This document shows, one piece after another, positions 1 to 7,317 of a stretch of 27,340 bases of DNA (its first letter is position 1; every line of letters starts with the position of its first letter). A program made the translations under genes and the position numbers. Source of the stretch: an uncultured Clostridia bacterium (GTDB lineage: Bacteria > Bacillota > Clostridia > Oscillospirales > Acutalibacteraceae); the NCBI GenBank assembly GCA_937896885.1, contig CALBNX010000041.1:1-27340 (forward strand), given 5' to 3'. The notes beneath the pieces are model-generated. The model searched no databases and was not told where the DNA came from. It worked only from the letters and a program-made list of their open reading frames with translations.

Positions 1-464
1 GTGCCTACACGGTAGAGGCTGCCTTCAGCGTCGTAGTTGAATTCCGCGCCAAGTTCGATCAAACCGTGGAAGTGGGTATCCAAGCGTCGTCTACCTATCT
101 TATCGCCTCCTGGCTGAGGGATGATAGCTTTTCCGAAACGAGCCAAAAGAGGTCCGATAAGCATCACCGATCCGCGAAGCATTGTGCATGATTTGGCAAA
201 CTCCTCGGTTTCAATATAGTTAAGATTTACATTTGAGGCACAGAAAATATAAGTGTCCTTGCTAATCTTTCTTACACTTACGCCAAGGTTGATTAGCAAC
301 TGAATTAGGTTGTTGACATCAAGGATATCAGGCACATTGCTGATTTCTATTTCACCTTCAGAAAGCAATGTGGCGCAAATCACCTGTAATGCCTCGTTTT
401 TTGCGCCAGCCGGTGTGATTTCACCGGATAGACGGTAGCCGCCTTCAATTACAAATTTTGCCAT
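1..464 (-). CDS. murA: MurA, UDP-GlcNAc 1-carboxyvinyltransferase (N-terminal part, cut by window edge)
   Basis: First committed step of peptidoglycan synthesis: transfer of enolpyruvate from PEP to UDP-GlcNAc in the cytoplasm. I translated about 154 N-terminal residues, starting MAKFVIEGGYRLSG; the rest runs off the window. Family marks are the Lys22-Asn23 pair (KNEAL), the LRGSVMLIGPLLARFGKA block and PGGDKIGRRRLDTH. In that last motif Asp121 stands where most MurA enzymes have the catalytic-loop Cys (Cys115 in E. coli), a change known to give fosfomycin insensitivity. The wording of these motifs resembles Bacteroidota MurA from memory, which is unusual beside Clostridia-type genes. The start codon overlaps the stop of the upstream zinc-finger gene (TAATG). 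G+C rises to about 55% at the distal end, above its neighbours. Identity is sure; the transfer origin is inference. Confidence 0.93.
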   Translation of the reverse strand, partial: MAKFVIEGGYRLSGEITPAGAKNEALQVICATLLSEGEIEISNVPDILDVNNLIQLLINLGVSVRKISKDTYIFCASNVNLNYIETEEFAKSCTMLRGSVMLIGPLLARFGKAIIPQPGGDKIGRRRLDTHFHGLIELGAEFNYDAEGSLYRVG

Positions 465-655
465 TATTTAGTTCTTTGTTTTTTATTCTTTTTTCTTTCT
501 TTGTATGCATTTTCATCATCAAAAAGTAAAGAAGAACAAAAATTTATGCAATTATCACAGATATAAACGCCCGGACCTTCAACAAGACGCATAACCTCAT
601 CCTGTGTCTTTCCACAAAACGAACAGCGTATTTCTTTATCTATGTCTTTAGACAT
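464..655 (-). CDS. Free-standing ClpX-type C4 zinc-finger protein (63 aa)
   Basis: A 63-residue protein consisting only of the N-terminal zinc-binding domain of ClpX: CSFCGKTQDEV at residues 11-21 and CDNC at 33-36 give the four-Cys site, followed by a basic tail rich in Lys. In full ClpX this domain dimerises and binds substrates and adaptors, and the AAA+ unfoldase follows. Here the frame stops where the linker to the ATPase would begin, and the next gene is murA instead. The start has a GAGG site 8 bases upstream and lies 11 bases after clpP; the stop overlaps the murA start by one base. It could be a truncated clpX relic, but the clean ribosome site and coupling suggest a working small gene. 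A full clpX is not in the window. Confidence 0.85.
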   Translation of the reverse strand: MSKDIDKEIRCSFCGKTQDEVMRLVEGPGVYICDNCINFCSSLLFDDENAYKERKKNKKQRTK

Positions 656-666
656 TAATATACCTC

Positions 667-1248
667 TTATCTTTTTGTAATAACCTTATCAATAAGGCCG
701 TATTCAGCCGCTTCTGCAGCGGTCATAAAATTATCACGTTCAGTATCCTGTTCGATAATTTCAATCGGCTTACCTGTATTTTCAGATAAGATTTTATTGA
801 GGTTGCTACGTGTACGTTTAATATGATTAGCGTGAATTATAATATCGCTTGCCTGTCCTTGTGCGCCACCTAACGGCTGGTGAATCATAATTTCACTATT
901 AGGAAGTGCATAACGCTTTCCCTTTGCACCGGAAGATAGCAAAAACGCACCCATAGATGCTGCCATACCCATACAAATTGTGCTAACATCGCACTTTATA
1001 TACTGCATTGTATCATAAATTGCAAGACCTGCAGAAACCGATCCGCCCGGGCTGTTAATATAAAGGCTAATATCTTTTTCGCTATCCTGTCCCTCAAGAT
1101 AAAGTAACTGTGCAACAACCAAAGATGCAGTTGCATCATTAACCTCATCTGACAAAACGATGATTCTATCATTTAAGAGTCTTGAAAAAATATCGTATTG
1201 TCTTTCACCCCTATTTGTCTGTTCAACAACGTATGGTACAAGTGCCAT
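667..1248 (-). CDS. clpP: ClpP, ATP-dependent Clp protease proteolytic subunit
   Basis: Serine peptidase that forms the 14-subunit barrel degrading proteins fed by ClpX/ClpC unfoldases. At 193 residues it has the usual length, and the catalytic triad is intact: Ser98 in GMAASMGA, His123 in MIHQPLGG and Asp172 in TERDNF. I start at MALVPYVVEQ because the GGAGG ribosome site lies inside the seven residues of any longer frame, at 10 bases spacing. It follows tig and precedes the ClpX-type zinc-finger gene, an arrangement that recalls the common tig-clpP-clpX operon with clpX reduced to its zinc domain. Confident call. Confidence 0.97.
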   Translation of the reverse strand: MALVPYVVEQTNRGERQYDIFSRLLNDRIIVLSDEVNDATASLVVAQLLYLEGQDSEKDISLYINSPGGSVSAGLAIYDTMQYIKCDVSTICMGMAASMGAFLLSSGAKGKRYALPNSEIMIHQPLGGAQGQASDIIIHANHIKRTRSNLNKILSENTGKPIEIIEQDTERDNFMTAAEAAEYGLIDKVITKR

Positions 1249-1287
1249 AATAATATAACCTCCATTCAAATCTTATGAAAAGCATTA

Positions 1288-1320
1288 AAGAATTGTCCTA
1301 TTAATTATTGGACAATTCTT
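1288..1320 (-). terminator. Hairpin between tig and clpP
   Basis: A perfect 11-bp stem (1288-1298 with 1310-1320) and an 11-base AT loop lie between the tig stop and the clpP ribosome site. On the minus strand it is followed only by a broken T run (CTTTAATGCTTTT), so it may be a partial terminator, an attenuator or an RNA-processing or stability element that sets the tig:clpP ratio. The stem is seen directly; its function is inferred. Confidence 0.6.
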
Positions 1321-1342
1321 CAACACTTAAACTATTATTTTA

Positions 1343-2776
1343 TTATTCAGCGTCCGCTACTTTTTTTGTTGTCTTTTTGGCTGCTGGTTTTTTAGCAGGT
1401 GCTTTTTCAGCAGTTTCTTTCTTTGCTGTTGTTTTCTTAGCTGCTGGTTTCTTTTCAGCAGTTTCTTTCTTTTCTGCTATCTTCTTAGCTGTTGCTTTTT
1501 CTTCAGTAATTACAGCATTTTCTTTTACGAATTCAACTGCTTTTCTTGATGTGATGTCATCTTTGAGTGCATCAGCAGAAATTGCTTTCTTAACTGCATC
1601 AACATCCATATTATACATCTTTGCAAGTCTGTCATATTCAGCTGCGATATCTTCATCAGTTGCTTCAATCTTTTCAGCCTTAACAATTTCTTCAAGAGCA
1701 AGCTGAAGCTTAACCTGAGCTTCTGCATTTTCTTTATAGCCTTCTCTAAATGCGTCTTTTTCCATACCTGTGTACATAAGGTATGTGTCAAGGTCAAGGC
1801 CTTGCATCTGAAGTCTGTATGCGAAATCATTAACAATATCGTCGATTGCTTTTTCAATCATACAAGCTGGAATTTCTGCTTTGATGCCATTAGCAACTGT
1901 TTCAAGAAGGTCTGCTGCAACTTTGTTATCAGCATCAGCTTTCTTTGCATCTTCAAGCTGTTTTTTAACACTCTTTTTGAGTTCATCAAGTGTATCAAAC
2001 TCACTAACATCTTTAACGAATTCATCATCAAGTTTAGGAAGTTCTTTAACTTTAATTTCGTGAAGTTTAATTTTGAAAACAGCATCTTTTGATGCAAGAT
2101 TTTCTTGGTATTCTGCTGGGAATGTAACATTAACGTCAAATTCTTCGCCAATCTTATGACCGATAATCTGGTCTTCAAAGCCTGGAATGAATGAACCACT
2201 ACCAATTACGAGTTCATACATTTCTGCTTTACCGCCGTCAAATGCAACGCCATCAACAAAACCTTCGAAATCGATAACAGTTGTATCGCCATTCTTAACT
2301 GCTCTGTTATCAACAGAAACCATTCTTGAATTCTGTTCTTGCATTTTAGCAAGTTCCGCTTTAACTTCATCAGCTGAAACCTTAACAGCAGGTTTTGTAG
2401 CTTTAATGCCCTTATATTTGCCGAGTTTAACCTCTGGCTTAACTGTTACCTTCAATTTAAGAGTAACACCATCTTTACCGATTTCTGGTACATCAAGGTC
2501 AAATGGAGTATCAATTACATCGAGGTCAGCCTCTTTAATTGCTTCTGCAACTGCATCAGGATAAAGAATTTCGAGTGCATCTTCATAGAAAACGCCTTCA
2601 CCATAAACTCTTTCGATGAATGCTCTTGGAGCCTTGCCCTTTCTAAAACCATTGATTGCAATGTTTTTTCTCTGCTTCAAATATGCTTTCTGGATAGCTG
2701 CTTCAAAAGCTTCACCACTGATAGCAATTTCAAGCTCGTAGACATTTGTTTCTACTTTGTTTGATGTTTTTAACAT
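1343..2776 (-). CDS. tig: Trigger factor with a Lys/Ala-rich C-terminal tail
   Basis: Ribosome-bound chaperone that meets nascent chains at the exit tunnel. The N-terminal ribosome-binding domain carries the signature GFRKGKAPRAFIERVYG near residues 43-59. An FKBP-type domain follows (VIDFEGFVDGVAFDGGKA), then the long helical C-terminal arms. At 477 residues it is about 50 longer than typical trigger factor. Residues 426-477 form a low-complexity, histone-H1-like tail made of AKK, PAAKKTT and KKETAEK units. The tail DNA contains internal repeats: the 21 bases at 1404-1424 recur at 1452-1472. The start is set by AGGAGG 7 bases upstream. First gene of the operon with clpP. The core call is sure; the tail's role (nucleic-acid or ribosome binding) is guesswork. 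Confidence 0.97.
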   Translation of the reverse strand: MLKTSNKVETNVYELEIAISGEAFEAAIQKAYLKQRKNIAINGFRKGKAPRAFIERVYGEGVFYEDALEILYPDAVAEAIKEADLDVIDTPFDLDVPEIGKDGVTLKLKVTVKPEVKLGKYKGIKATKPAVKVSADEVKAELAKMQEQNSRMVSVDNRAVKNGDTTVIDFEGFVDGVAFDGGKAEMYELVIGSGSFIPGFEDQIIGHKIGEEFDVNVTFPAEYQENLASKDAVFKIKLHEIKVKELPKLDDEFVKDVSEFDTLDELKKSVKKQLEDAKKADADNKVAADLLETVANGIKAEIPACMIEKAIDDIVNDFAYRLQMQGLDLDTYLMYTGMEKDAFREGYKENAEAQVKLQLALEEIVKAEKIEATDEDIAAEYDRLAKMYNMDVDAVKKAISADALKDDITSRKAVEFVKENAVITEEKATAKKIAEKKETAEKKPAAKKTTAKKETAEKAPAKKPAAKKTTKKVADAE

Positions 2777-2831
2777 TTAATATTCCTCCTGAATATCATT
2801 GTTTTTATGATTTTACTAAAAAATTCAATAT

Positions 2832-2860
2832 ATTATAACACAGAAAAATGTTAAATACAA
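2832..2860 (-). promoter_or_regulatory. Promoter of the tig-clpP-zinc finger-murA operon
   Basis: On the minus strand TTGTAT (2855-2860), a 17-base spacer and TATAAT (2832-2837), with TGT just before the -10 box giving an extended -10. It sits about 55 bases upstream of the tig start. Consistent with a strong housekeeping sigma-A promoter. Confidence 0.75.
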
Positions 2861-2918
2861 TATTTTCCATAAGTTTTTCTTGTTATTTTATCAAAAATAA
2901 TTATGATTTTTTAACGAA

Positions 2919-3611
2919 TTACTTAGATTTAATGTATAAAGGGCAAAATTCAAGATAATCTGCCGAAACAAGTCTAAATTCAATTCCATATTTTTCGCCA
3001 TTGAATGCGCCTTTTATGGCACCACCATGAAGATGTCCATAATAACAACGTTTTATATTATTACGTACAAGAACATCAACTATCGGGTCACAGTCTTTAT
3101 AATTGGATACAGGTGGATAATGAAGAAATACTACTATTTCCCCACCCAACTCTTTCGCCATATCAATTGAGCGTTGAATTCTCTCGCATTCACGAGCTAA
3201 TACTTTATCTATATTTTCGCTTTCTGCGTCAAAGAACCAACCACGACTACCGGCAACAGCTATATCATCAACTTTAAAGGCATTATTGTGCAAAAAACTT
3301 AATGAATAAAAACCTTTTTCTTCAATAAAATTATTCATTTTTGTTGCGGTATTCCACCAATAATCGTGATTACCTTTTAAAACTATTTTTTTACCATTTA
3401 ATTTGTGTAAAAATTCGAAGTCTTTTTCACTTTCTTCAAGGCTCATTCCCCAAGAAACATCACCTGCGATTATAACGGTATCATCTTTGCTAACCAATTT
3501 TTGCCAATTCTTTTCAAGGCGGAATTCATAATCATCCCACCCTTTAAAAATATTCATCGGTTTATCTGTTGAAAAAGAAAGATGTGTATCACCGATTACA
3601 AAAACTGACAT
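2919..3611 (-). CDS. Metallophosphoesterase
   Basis: A 230-residue cytoplasmic calcineurin-like phosphoesterase. The metal-binding blocks appear in order: GDTHL (7-11), GDVSWG (near 50), GNHDYWW (near 80) and GHLHG near residue 193. The arrangement fits the predicted phosphohydrolase group often labelled COG1768 in Clostridia; the substrate is unknown. No membrane segment or signal peptide. The start has AGGAGA 9 bases upstream. It is divergent from the DUF1540 gene and ends just upstream of the tig promoter, so it is probably a single-gene unit. Confidence 0.85.
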   Translation of the reverse strand: MSVFVIGDTHLSFSTDKPMNIFKGWDDYEFRLEKNWQKLVSKDDTVIIAGDVSWGMSLEESEKDFEFLHKLNGKKIVLKGNHDYWWNTATKMNNFIEEKGFYSLSFLHNNAFKVDDIAVAGSRGWFFDAESENIDKVLARECERIQRSIDMAKELGGEIVVFLHYPPVSNYKDCDPIVDVLVRNNIKRCYYGHLHGGAIKGAFNGEKYGIEFRLVSADYLEFCPLYIKSK

Positions 3612-3680
3612 AAGGTAATTTCTCCTGTGAATAATTATAAATAACTTTCAAAAAATAAAATTGAAAGGAGGCTAAAAAAA

Positions 3681-3845
3681 ATGGATAAGAACAGAAACAT
3701 TACTTGCGATGCTTGTCATTGCATTTTCAATGACGGTCATATGAATTGCACTGCAGACGGTATTAAGGTAGGTACACACAGTGCATGTTCTTGTGATGAC
3801 ACAAGATGTGCAACTTTCAAACTTAATACAAGAGATGTAGAATAA
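3681..3845 (+). CDS. DUF1540 small cysteine-rich protein
   Basis: A 54-residue protein with a strong AAAGGAGG ribosome site 9 bases upstream. The Cys pattern CDACHC (9-14), Cys23, CSC (36-38) and Cys43, with GIKVG and a final ATFK, matches DUF1540, short probable metal-binding proteins common in spore-forming Firmicutes. Function is not established. It is transcribed away from the metallophosphoesterase and ends at a hairpin shared with thrC. Family call is fairly confident, based on the pattern rather than a search. Confidence 0.85.
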   Translation: MDKNRNITCDACHCIFNDGHMNCTADGIKVGTHSACSCDDTRCATFKLNTRDVE

Positions 3846-3855
3846 TTCAAATTCA

Positions 3856-3891
3856 AATGCGGAAGCTTCCAAGCAAAACAGCTTCCGCATT
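3856..3891. terminator. Bidirectional terminator between DUF1540 gene and thrC
   Basis: An 11-bp perfect stem (3856-3866 with 3881-3891) and a 14-base loop between two convergent genes. It is flanked by T-rich stretches on both strands rather than a pure T run, so it plausibly serves both. Confidence 0.75.
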
Positions 3892-3904
3892 AGTTATTAT
3901 TGTC

Positions 3905-5398
3905 TTATATTCCTAACATATCGAACACAACTTGTTTCATATCTTCTTTCTTCGCAACGCCTGTAAATCTTGGTGTTTTGCCTTTAAGAGTTGCAAGTTG
4001 CTGTGGAACTGGTTCGTTTGATTTTTGGAACAATTCATCAACCATATCAAACTCGTTGTCTGCTTTTATTTCATCAGTAATTGCTGAAAGCACACTCGCA
4101 GAGAACTTGTATGGGTTTGCAGTTGAAGCGATAACAGTTGGTGTTTTATCGCCTGTGCTTTCTACATAATCTTCATAAACCTTAACGGCAACAGCTGTGT
4201 GTGTATCACAAAGGTATTTCTTCTCATCAAATACTTTACCGATTGTTTCTTTTGTCTGTGTATCATCACAGCAACCAGCTGCAAAAAGTTCTTTAACCTT
4301 TTCTGCAACATCTGCAGAAACTGTATATTTGCCACCATTGTTAAGCGATGCCATCCATTCTGTAACCTGAACATCATTTTCACCACAGAGATGAAATAAA
4401 AGTCTTTCAAGGTTACTTGAAATAAGAATATCCATTGATGGTGATGTTGTGCAATAAAAATCTCTATTTTTGTCATATGTACCACTTGTCAAGAAATCAG
4501 TGAGAACATTGTTAGCATTTGATGCACAAATAAGTGTTTTTACAGGCACACCCATTTCTTTTGCATAATATGCAGCAAGGATATTACCAAAGTTGCCTGT
4601 TGGAACAACAACATTCATTGCTTCACCATTTTTAAGCTCACCATTCTGGAGCATATCACAATATGCTGATACATAATAGACAATCTGTGGTACAAGACGG
4701 CCCCAGTTGATTGAGTTTGCTGATGAGAAAGCAAGACCATTTTCTTTAAATTTCTTTTCAATATCTTTATCTGTAAAGATTTTCTTAACGCCTGATTGTG
4801 CATCATCAAAGTTTCCTTCAATAGCACAAACACTAACATTGCTACCCTCTTGAGTAGTCATCTGGAGTTTTTGCATTGGGCTAACGCCATCAACAGGATA
4901 GAAAACAAGAATTTTTGTGTTTGGCACATCTGCAAAACCTTCAAGAGCAGCTTTACCTGTATCACCTGATGTAGCAACAAGAATTACAATTTCAGTATCC
5001 TTAACTGTTTTACCAGCTGAAACTGTGAGAAGATATGGCAATAACTGAAGCGCCATATCCTTAAACGCACAAGTAGGACCTCTCCAAAGTTCCAATACAT
5101 TTGCTGTATCTGTCAATTTATATAAAGGTGCAACCTTTTCTGAACTGAATTTGCCAGCCTTATATGCACCTTCAACGCACATTGAGAGTTCTTCTTCTGT
5201 GAAATCTGTAAGATAGAGTCTCAAAATTTCTTTTGCTCTTTCAATGTAGCTCATTGGTACGAGTTTTTCAATAAATTCAAGAGAAATCTGTGGAATTTCA
5301 GTTGGAACAAAAAGTCCACCTTCTGATGAAATTCCTTTTGCAATTGCTTCTGCAGCAGTTACTTTTACTGACTTATCTCTTGTACTTGTATAAAACAT
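3905..5398 (-). CDS. thrC: Threonine synthase
   Basis: PLP enzyme converting O-phosphohomoserine to threonine, the last step of the pathway. It has 497 residues and is of the longer, E. coli/fungal-like type, with N-terminal STRDKSVKVTAAEAIAKG. The PLP lysine is Lys113 in GPTCAFKDMALQLL. The phosphate-binding and fold-type II motifs ATSGDTGKAALEGF and PTGNFGNILAAYYAK are intact. AAGGAT lies 8 bases upstream of the start. It has its own promoter after yraN and ends at a shared terminator, so it is probably monocistronic, though read-through from the upstream operon is possible. No T-box or leader peptide is visible in the 64-base upstream gap. Confidence 0.96.
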   Translation of the reverse strand: MFYTSTRDKSVKVTAAEAIAKGISSEGGLFVPTEIPQISLEFIEKLVPMSYIERAKEILRLYLTDFTEEELSMCVEGAYKAGKFSSEKVAPLYKLTDTANVLELWRGPTCAFKDMALQLLPYLLTVSAGKTVKDTEIVILVATSGDTGKAALEGFADVPNTKILVFYPVDGVSPMQKLQMTTQEGSNVSVCAIEGNFDDAQSGVKKIFTDKDIEKKFKENGLAFSSANSINWGRLVPQIVYYVSAYCDMLQNGELKNGEAMNVVVPTGNFGNILAAYYAKEMGVPVKTLICASNANNVLTDFLTSGTYDKNRDFYCTTSPSMDILISSNLERLLFHLCGENDVQVTEWMASLNNGGKYTVSADVAEKVKELFAAGCCDDTQTKETIGKVFDEKKYLCDTHTAVAVKVYEDYVESTGDKTPTVIASTANPYKFSASVLSAITDEIKADNEFDMVDELFQKSNEPVPQQLATLKGKTPRFTGVAKKEDMKQVVFDMLGI

Positions 5399-5422
5399 AA
5401 GAACACATCCTTTTCGTGTGGT

Positions 5423-5451
5423 ATTCTAACATATAATAATTTCTATTTCAA
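5423..5451 (-). promoter_or_regulatory. thrC promoter
   Basis: Minus strand TTGAAA (5446-5451), a 17-base spacer and TAGAAT (5423-5428), preceded by TGT (extended -10). It lies 24 bases upstream of the thrC start, within the yraN-thrC gap. Confidence 0.7.
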
Positions 5452-5462
5452 TATTAAAATAA

Positions 5463-5828
5463 TTAAAAGCCTTGGGAATCAAAGGCATTTTCAATATGAT
5501 TAACTTTAACAGGTTCGTCATTTTGAAAATACACTTCAATAATATCAAATCGTGGTTGACGATTGTATTCATAGTTTTTTAGATATATTTGTGATGATGC
5601 AATAATCTTTGCTCTTTTTGTGCTATCAACCGCATCTGAAGGTGAATATTTCATACCTTCACTACGAGTTTTAACTTCAACAAAGACAACATATTTCTTA
5701 TCTTCAGCGACAATATCTATTTCGCCAAATTTACAATGATAATTGCCTTCAACTATTATATATCCGTGTTTTCTTAAATATCTAGCGGCAACAATTTCAC
5801 CATATTCACCTATCAAGCGTTTATCCAT
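5463..5828 (-). CDS. yraN: YraN/UPF0102 family nuclease-like protein
   Basis: A 121-residue member of UPF0102, with a fold related to Holliday-junction resolvases and restriction endonucleases. Typical blocks are GEYGEIVAARYLRKHGY near residues 7-23 and FGEIDIVAEDKKYVVFVEVK, giving the E-D-E-K pattern of PD-(D/E)XK nucleases. Biochemical role is unproven. Its start overlaps the rnhB stop by eight bases (ATGGATAA), pointing to translational coupling. Last gene of the hprK-to-yraN run; rnhB-yraN adjacency is widespread. Confidence 0.92.
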   Translation of the reverse strand: MDKRLIGEYGEIVAARYLRKHGYIIVEGNYHCKFGEIDIVAEDKKYVVFVEVKTRSEGMKYSPSDAVDSTKRAKIIASSQIYLKNYEYNRQPRFDIIEVYFQNDEPVKVNHIENAFDSQGF

Positions 5829-6429
5829 TGTTATCGCCTAAAATCTTTTTAAGAAACGACCTTCTATGTACTGGTGAAACACCGTATTTTTCAATCATTT
5901 CATAATGAAGCTTAGTGCCATATCCTTTATGCTGCTGGAAACAATATTCAGGATATTTTTCAGCAATTTCAAGCATAAAACGGTCACGACTGACTTTTGC
6001 AAGAATTGATGCGGCAGCGATTGACATACTCTTGCCATCGCCTTTGACAATTGTTTCATCCGAAATTGATAATTTAGGATGCTGATTGCCATCAACCAAA
6101 GCAAAATCAGGTTTTACAGACAAGCCATAAACTGCTCTTCTCATTGCTAAAAAAGTTGCATTTAAAATATTAATTTCATCAATTTCTTCTTCTGTTGCAA
6201 TCCCAATCGAATAAGAAATTGCCTTTTCACAGATTATGTCAAAAAGTGCTTCGCGTTTCTTTTCTGTAAGTTTTTTAGAGTCGTTAAGGCCTTCGATTTC
6301 AAGGTCAATTGGCAAAATAACTGCAGCGGCGTAAACAGGGCCTGCCAACGGACCTCGACCTGCTTCGTCTATTCCACAAATAGTTTTAAAACCTTTTTCT
6401 ATGGCAAGTTTTTCATAAGAATAATCCAT
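5821..6429 (-). CDS. rnhB: Ribonuclease HII
   Basis: Removes RNA from RNA-DNA hybrids, including single misincorporated ribonucleotides. It has 202 residues, with the family signature GIDEAGRGPLAGPV (Asp21 and Glu22 catalytic), NDSKKLTEKKRE, and the third acidic residue at Asp113 (ALVDGNQ). The C-terminal AAASILAKVSRDR and HKGYGTKLHYE blocks are typical. It follows rbgA almost without a gap and overlaps yraN, so all three are co-translated. Confidence 0.97.
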   Translation of the reverse strand: MDYSYEKLAIEKGFKTICGIDEAGRGPLAGPVYAAAVILPIDLEIEGLNDSKKLTEKKREALFDIICEKAISYSIGIATEEEIDEINILNATFLAMRRAVYGLSVKPDFALVDGNQHPKLSISDETIVKGDGKSMSIAAASILAKVSRDRFMLEIAEKYPEYCFQQHKGYGTKLHYEMIEKYGVSPVHRRSFLKKILGDNNG

Positions 6430-6430
6430 A

Positions 6431-7300
6431 TTATTTCACCGGTCTTTCTAATGAAATGGCACCTAATTTGCCACCGCGATATTCATCAAGTAACATAACA
6501 GATGCACGCTCGTAGTCGATGTCGCCACCCTTAATCATCATACCACGTTTTTTGCCAATCATTTCAAGCACTTCCCATGCTTCTTTATCTTGAAAGTCTG
6601 TAATTTTATATCTTTCAGAAAGTCGGTCAGCATAGTCTGTTTTCATAACTTCTAATAGTCTGATTGCAAGGGTTTCTGCGTCAAGAATTTCATCTTTTAC
6701 AGAGCCGATAAATGCAAGCCTATCGCCAACTTTTGGGTCATCAAATTTTGGCCACAAAACACCTGGGGTATCAAGCAGTTCAATACCGTTACCTATCGGA
6801 AACCATTGATTATGCCTTGTAACACCTGCTTTATCTGCTACTTTCGCTTTTGCAGACCCTGCCATACGGTTTATAAATGAAGACTTACCTGTATTAGGAA
6901 TACCAATAACCATAATTCTAAGTGCTTTACCTGGCATTCCCCTGTCTTCGTTCTTTTTGATTACATCTTTAAGCACTTCTCTTACTGCAACTATATAATT
7001 GTTAAGACCTTTACCTGTTCTGCAATCAACAGGAATAGCCTTTATACCTTTATTTTTATAATAGTCAACCCACTGATTTGTAGCGTTTTTGTCTGCTAAA
7101 TCACATTTATTGAGAAGAACTATTCTTGGCTTTCCATTAATCAATTCTTCAAGTTCAGGGTTTGAACTGCTTATAGGAATTCTTGCGTCAATAATTTCCG
7201 TAACACCGTCAACTAATGGCAAACTTTCTTTAATCAAGCGACGTGTTTTTGCCATGTGACCAGGGAACCATTGAACGACTTGTCTTTGAGTATCAGCCAT
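6431..7300 (-). CDS. rbgA: Ribosome biogenesis GTPase RbgA (YlqF)
   Basis: Circularly permuted GTPase needed for late 50S subunit maturation. The G motifs appear in permuted order: NKCD (G4, residues 64-67), then GIPNTGKSS (G1, near 133), then DTPGVLWPKF (G3). The N-terminal VQWFPGHMAKTRR is diagnostic. At 289 residues it has the standard length. AGGAGA precedes the start. The lepB-rbgA-rnhB order is a classic Firmicutes arrangement; rplS, often first in that block, is absent here. Confidence 0.97.
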   Translation of the reverse strand: MADTQRQVVQWFPGHMAKTRRLIKESLPLVDGVTEIIDARIPISSSNPELEELINGKPRIVLLNKCDLADKNATNQWVDYYKNKGIKAIPVDCRTGKGLNNYIVAVREVLKDVIKKNEDRGMPGKALRIMVIGIPNTGKSSFINRMAGSAKAKVADKAGVTRHNQWFPIGNGIELLDTPGVLWPKFDDPKVGDRLAFIGSVKDEILDAETLAIRLLEVMKTDYADRLSERYKITDFQDKEAWEVLEMIGKKRGMMIKGGDIDYERASVMLLDEYRGGKLGAISLERPVK

Positions 7301-7317
7301 TTTTATTCTCCTAAACT

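Noticed and set aside
1381..1475. Repeated blocks that could suggest a CRISPR-like or tandem array
   Set aside because: The repeats are in frame and encode the Lys/Ala units of trigger factor; there are no uniform spacers.
1308..1706. Long plus-strand open frame rich in Ala, Phe and Ser
   Set aside because: It is the complement of the Lys/Ala-rich trigger factor tail, with no ribosome site; the frame is open because of the repeat composition.
3612..3680. Divergent promoters between the metallophosphoesterase and DUF1540 genes
   Set aside because: TATAAT-like strings exist on both strands but no -35 at 16-18 bases could be paired with them, so I did not list them.
5399..5462. T-box or threonine leader before thrC
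   Set aside because: The gap is only 64 bases and holds a promoter but no leader peptide, T-box sequence or convincing hairpin.
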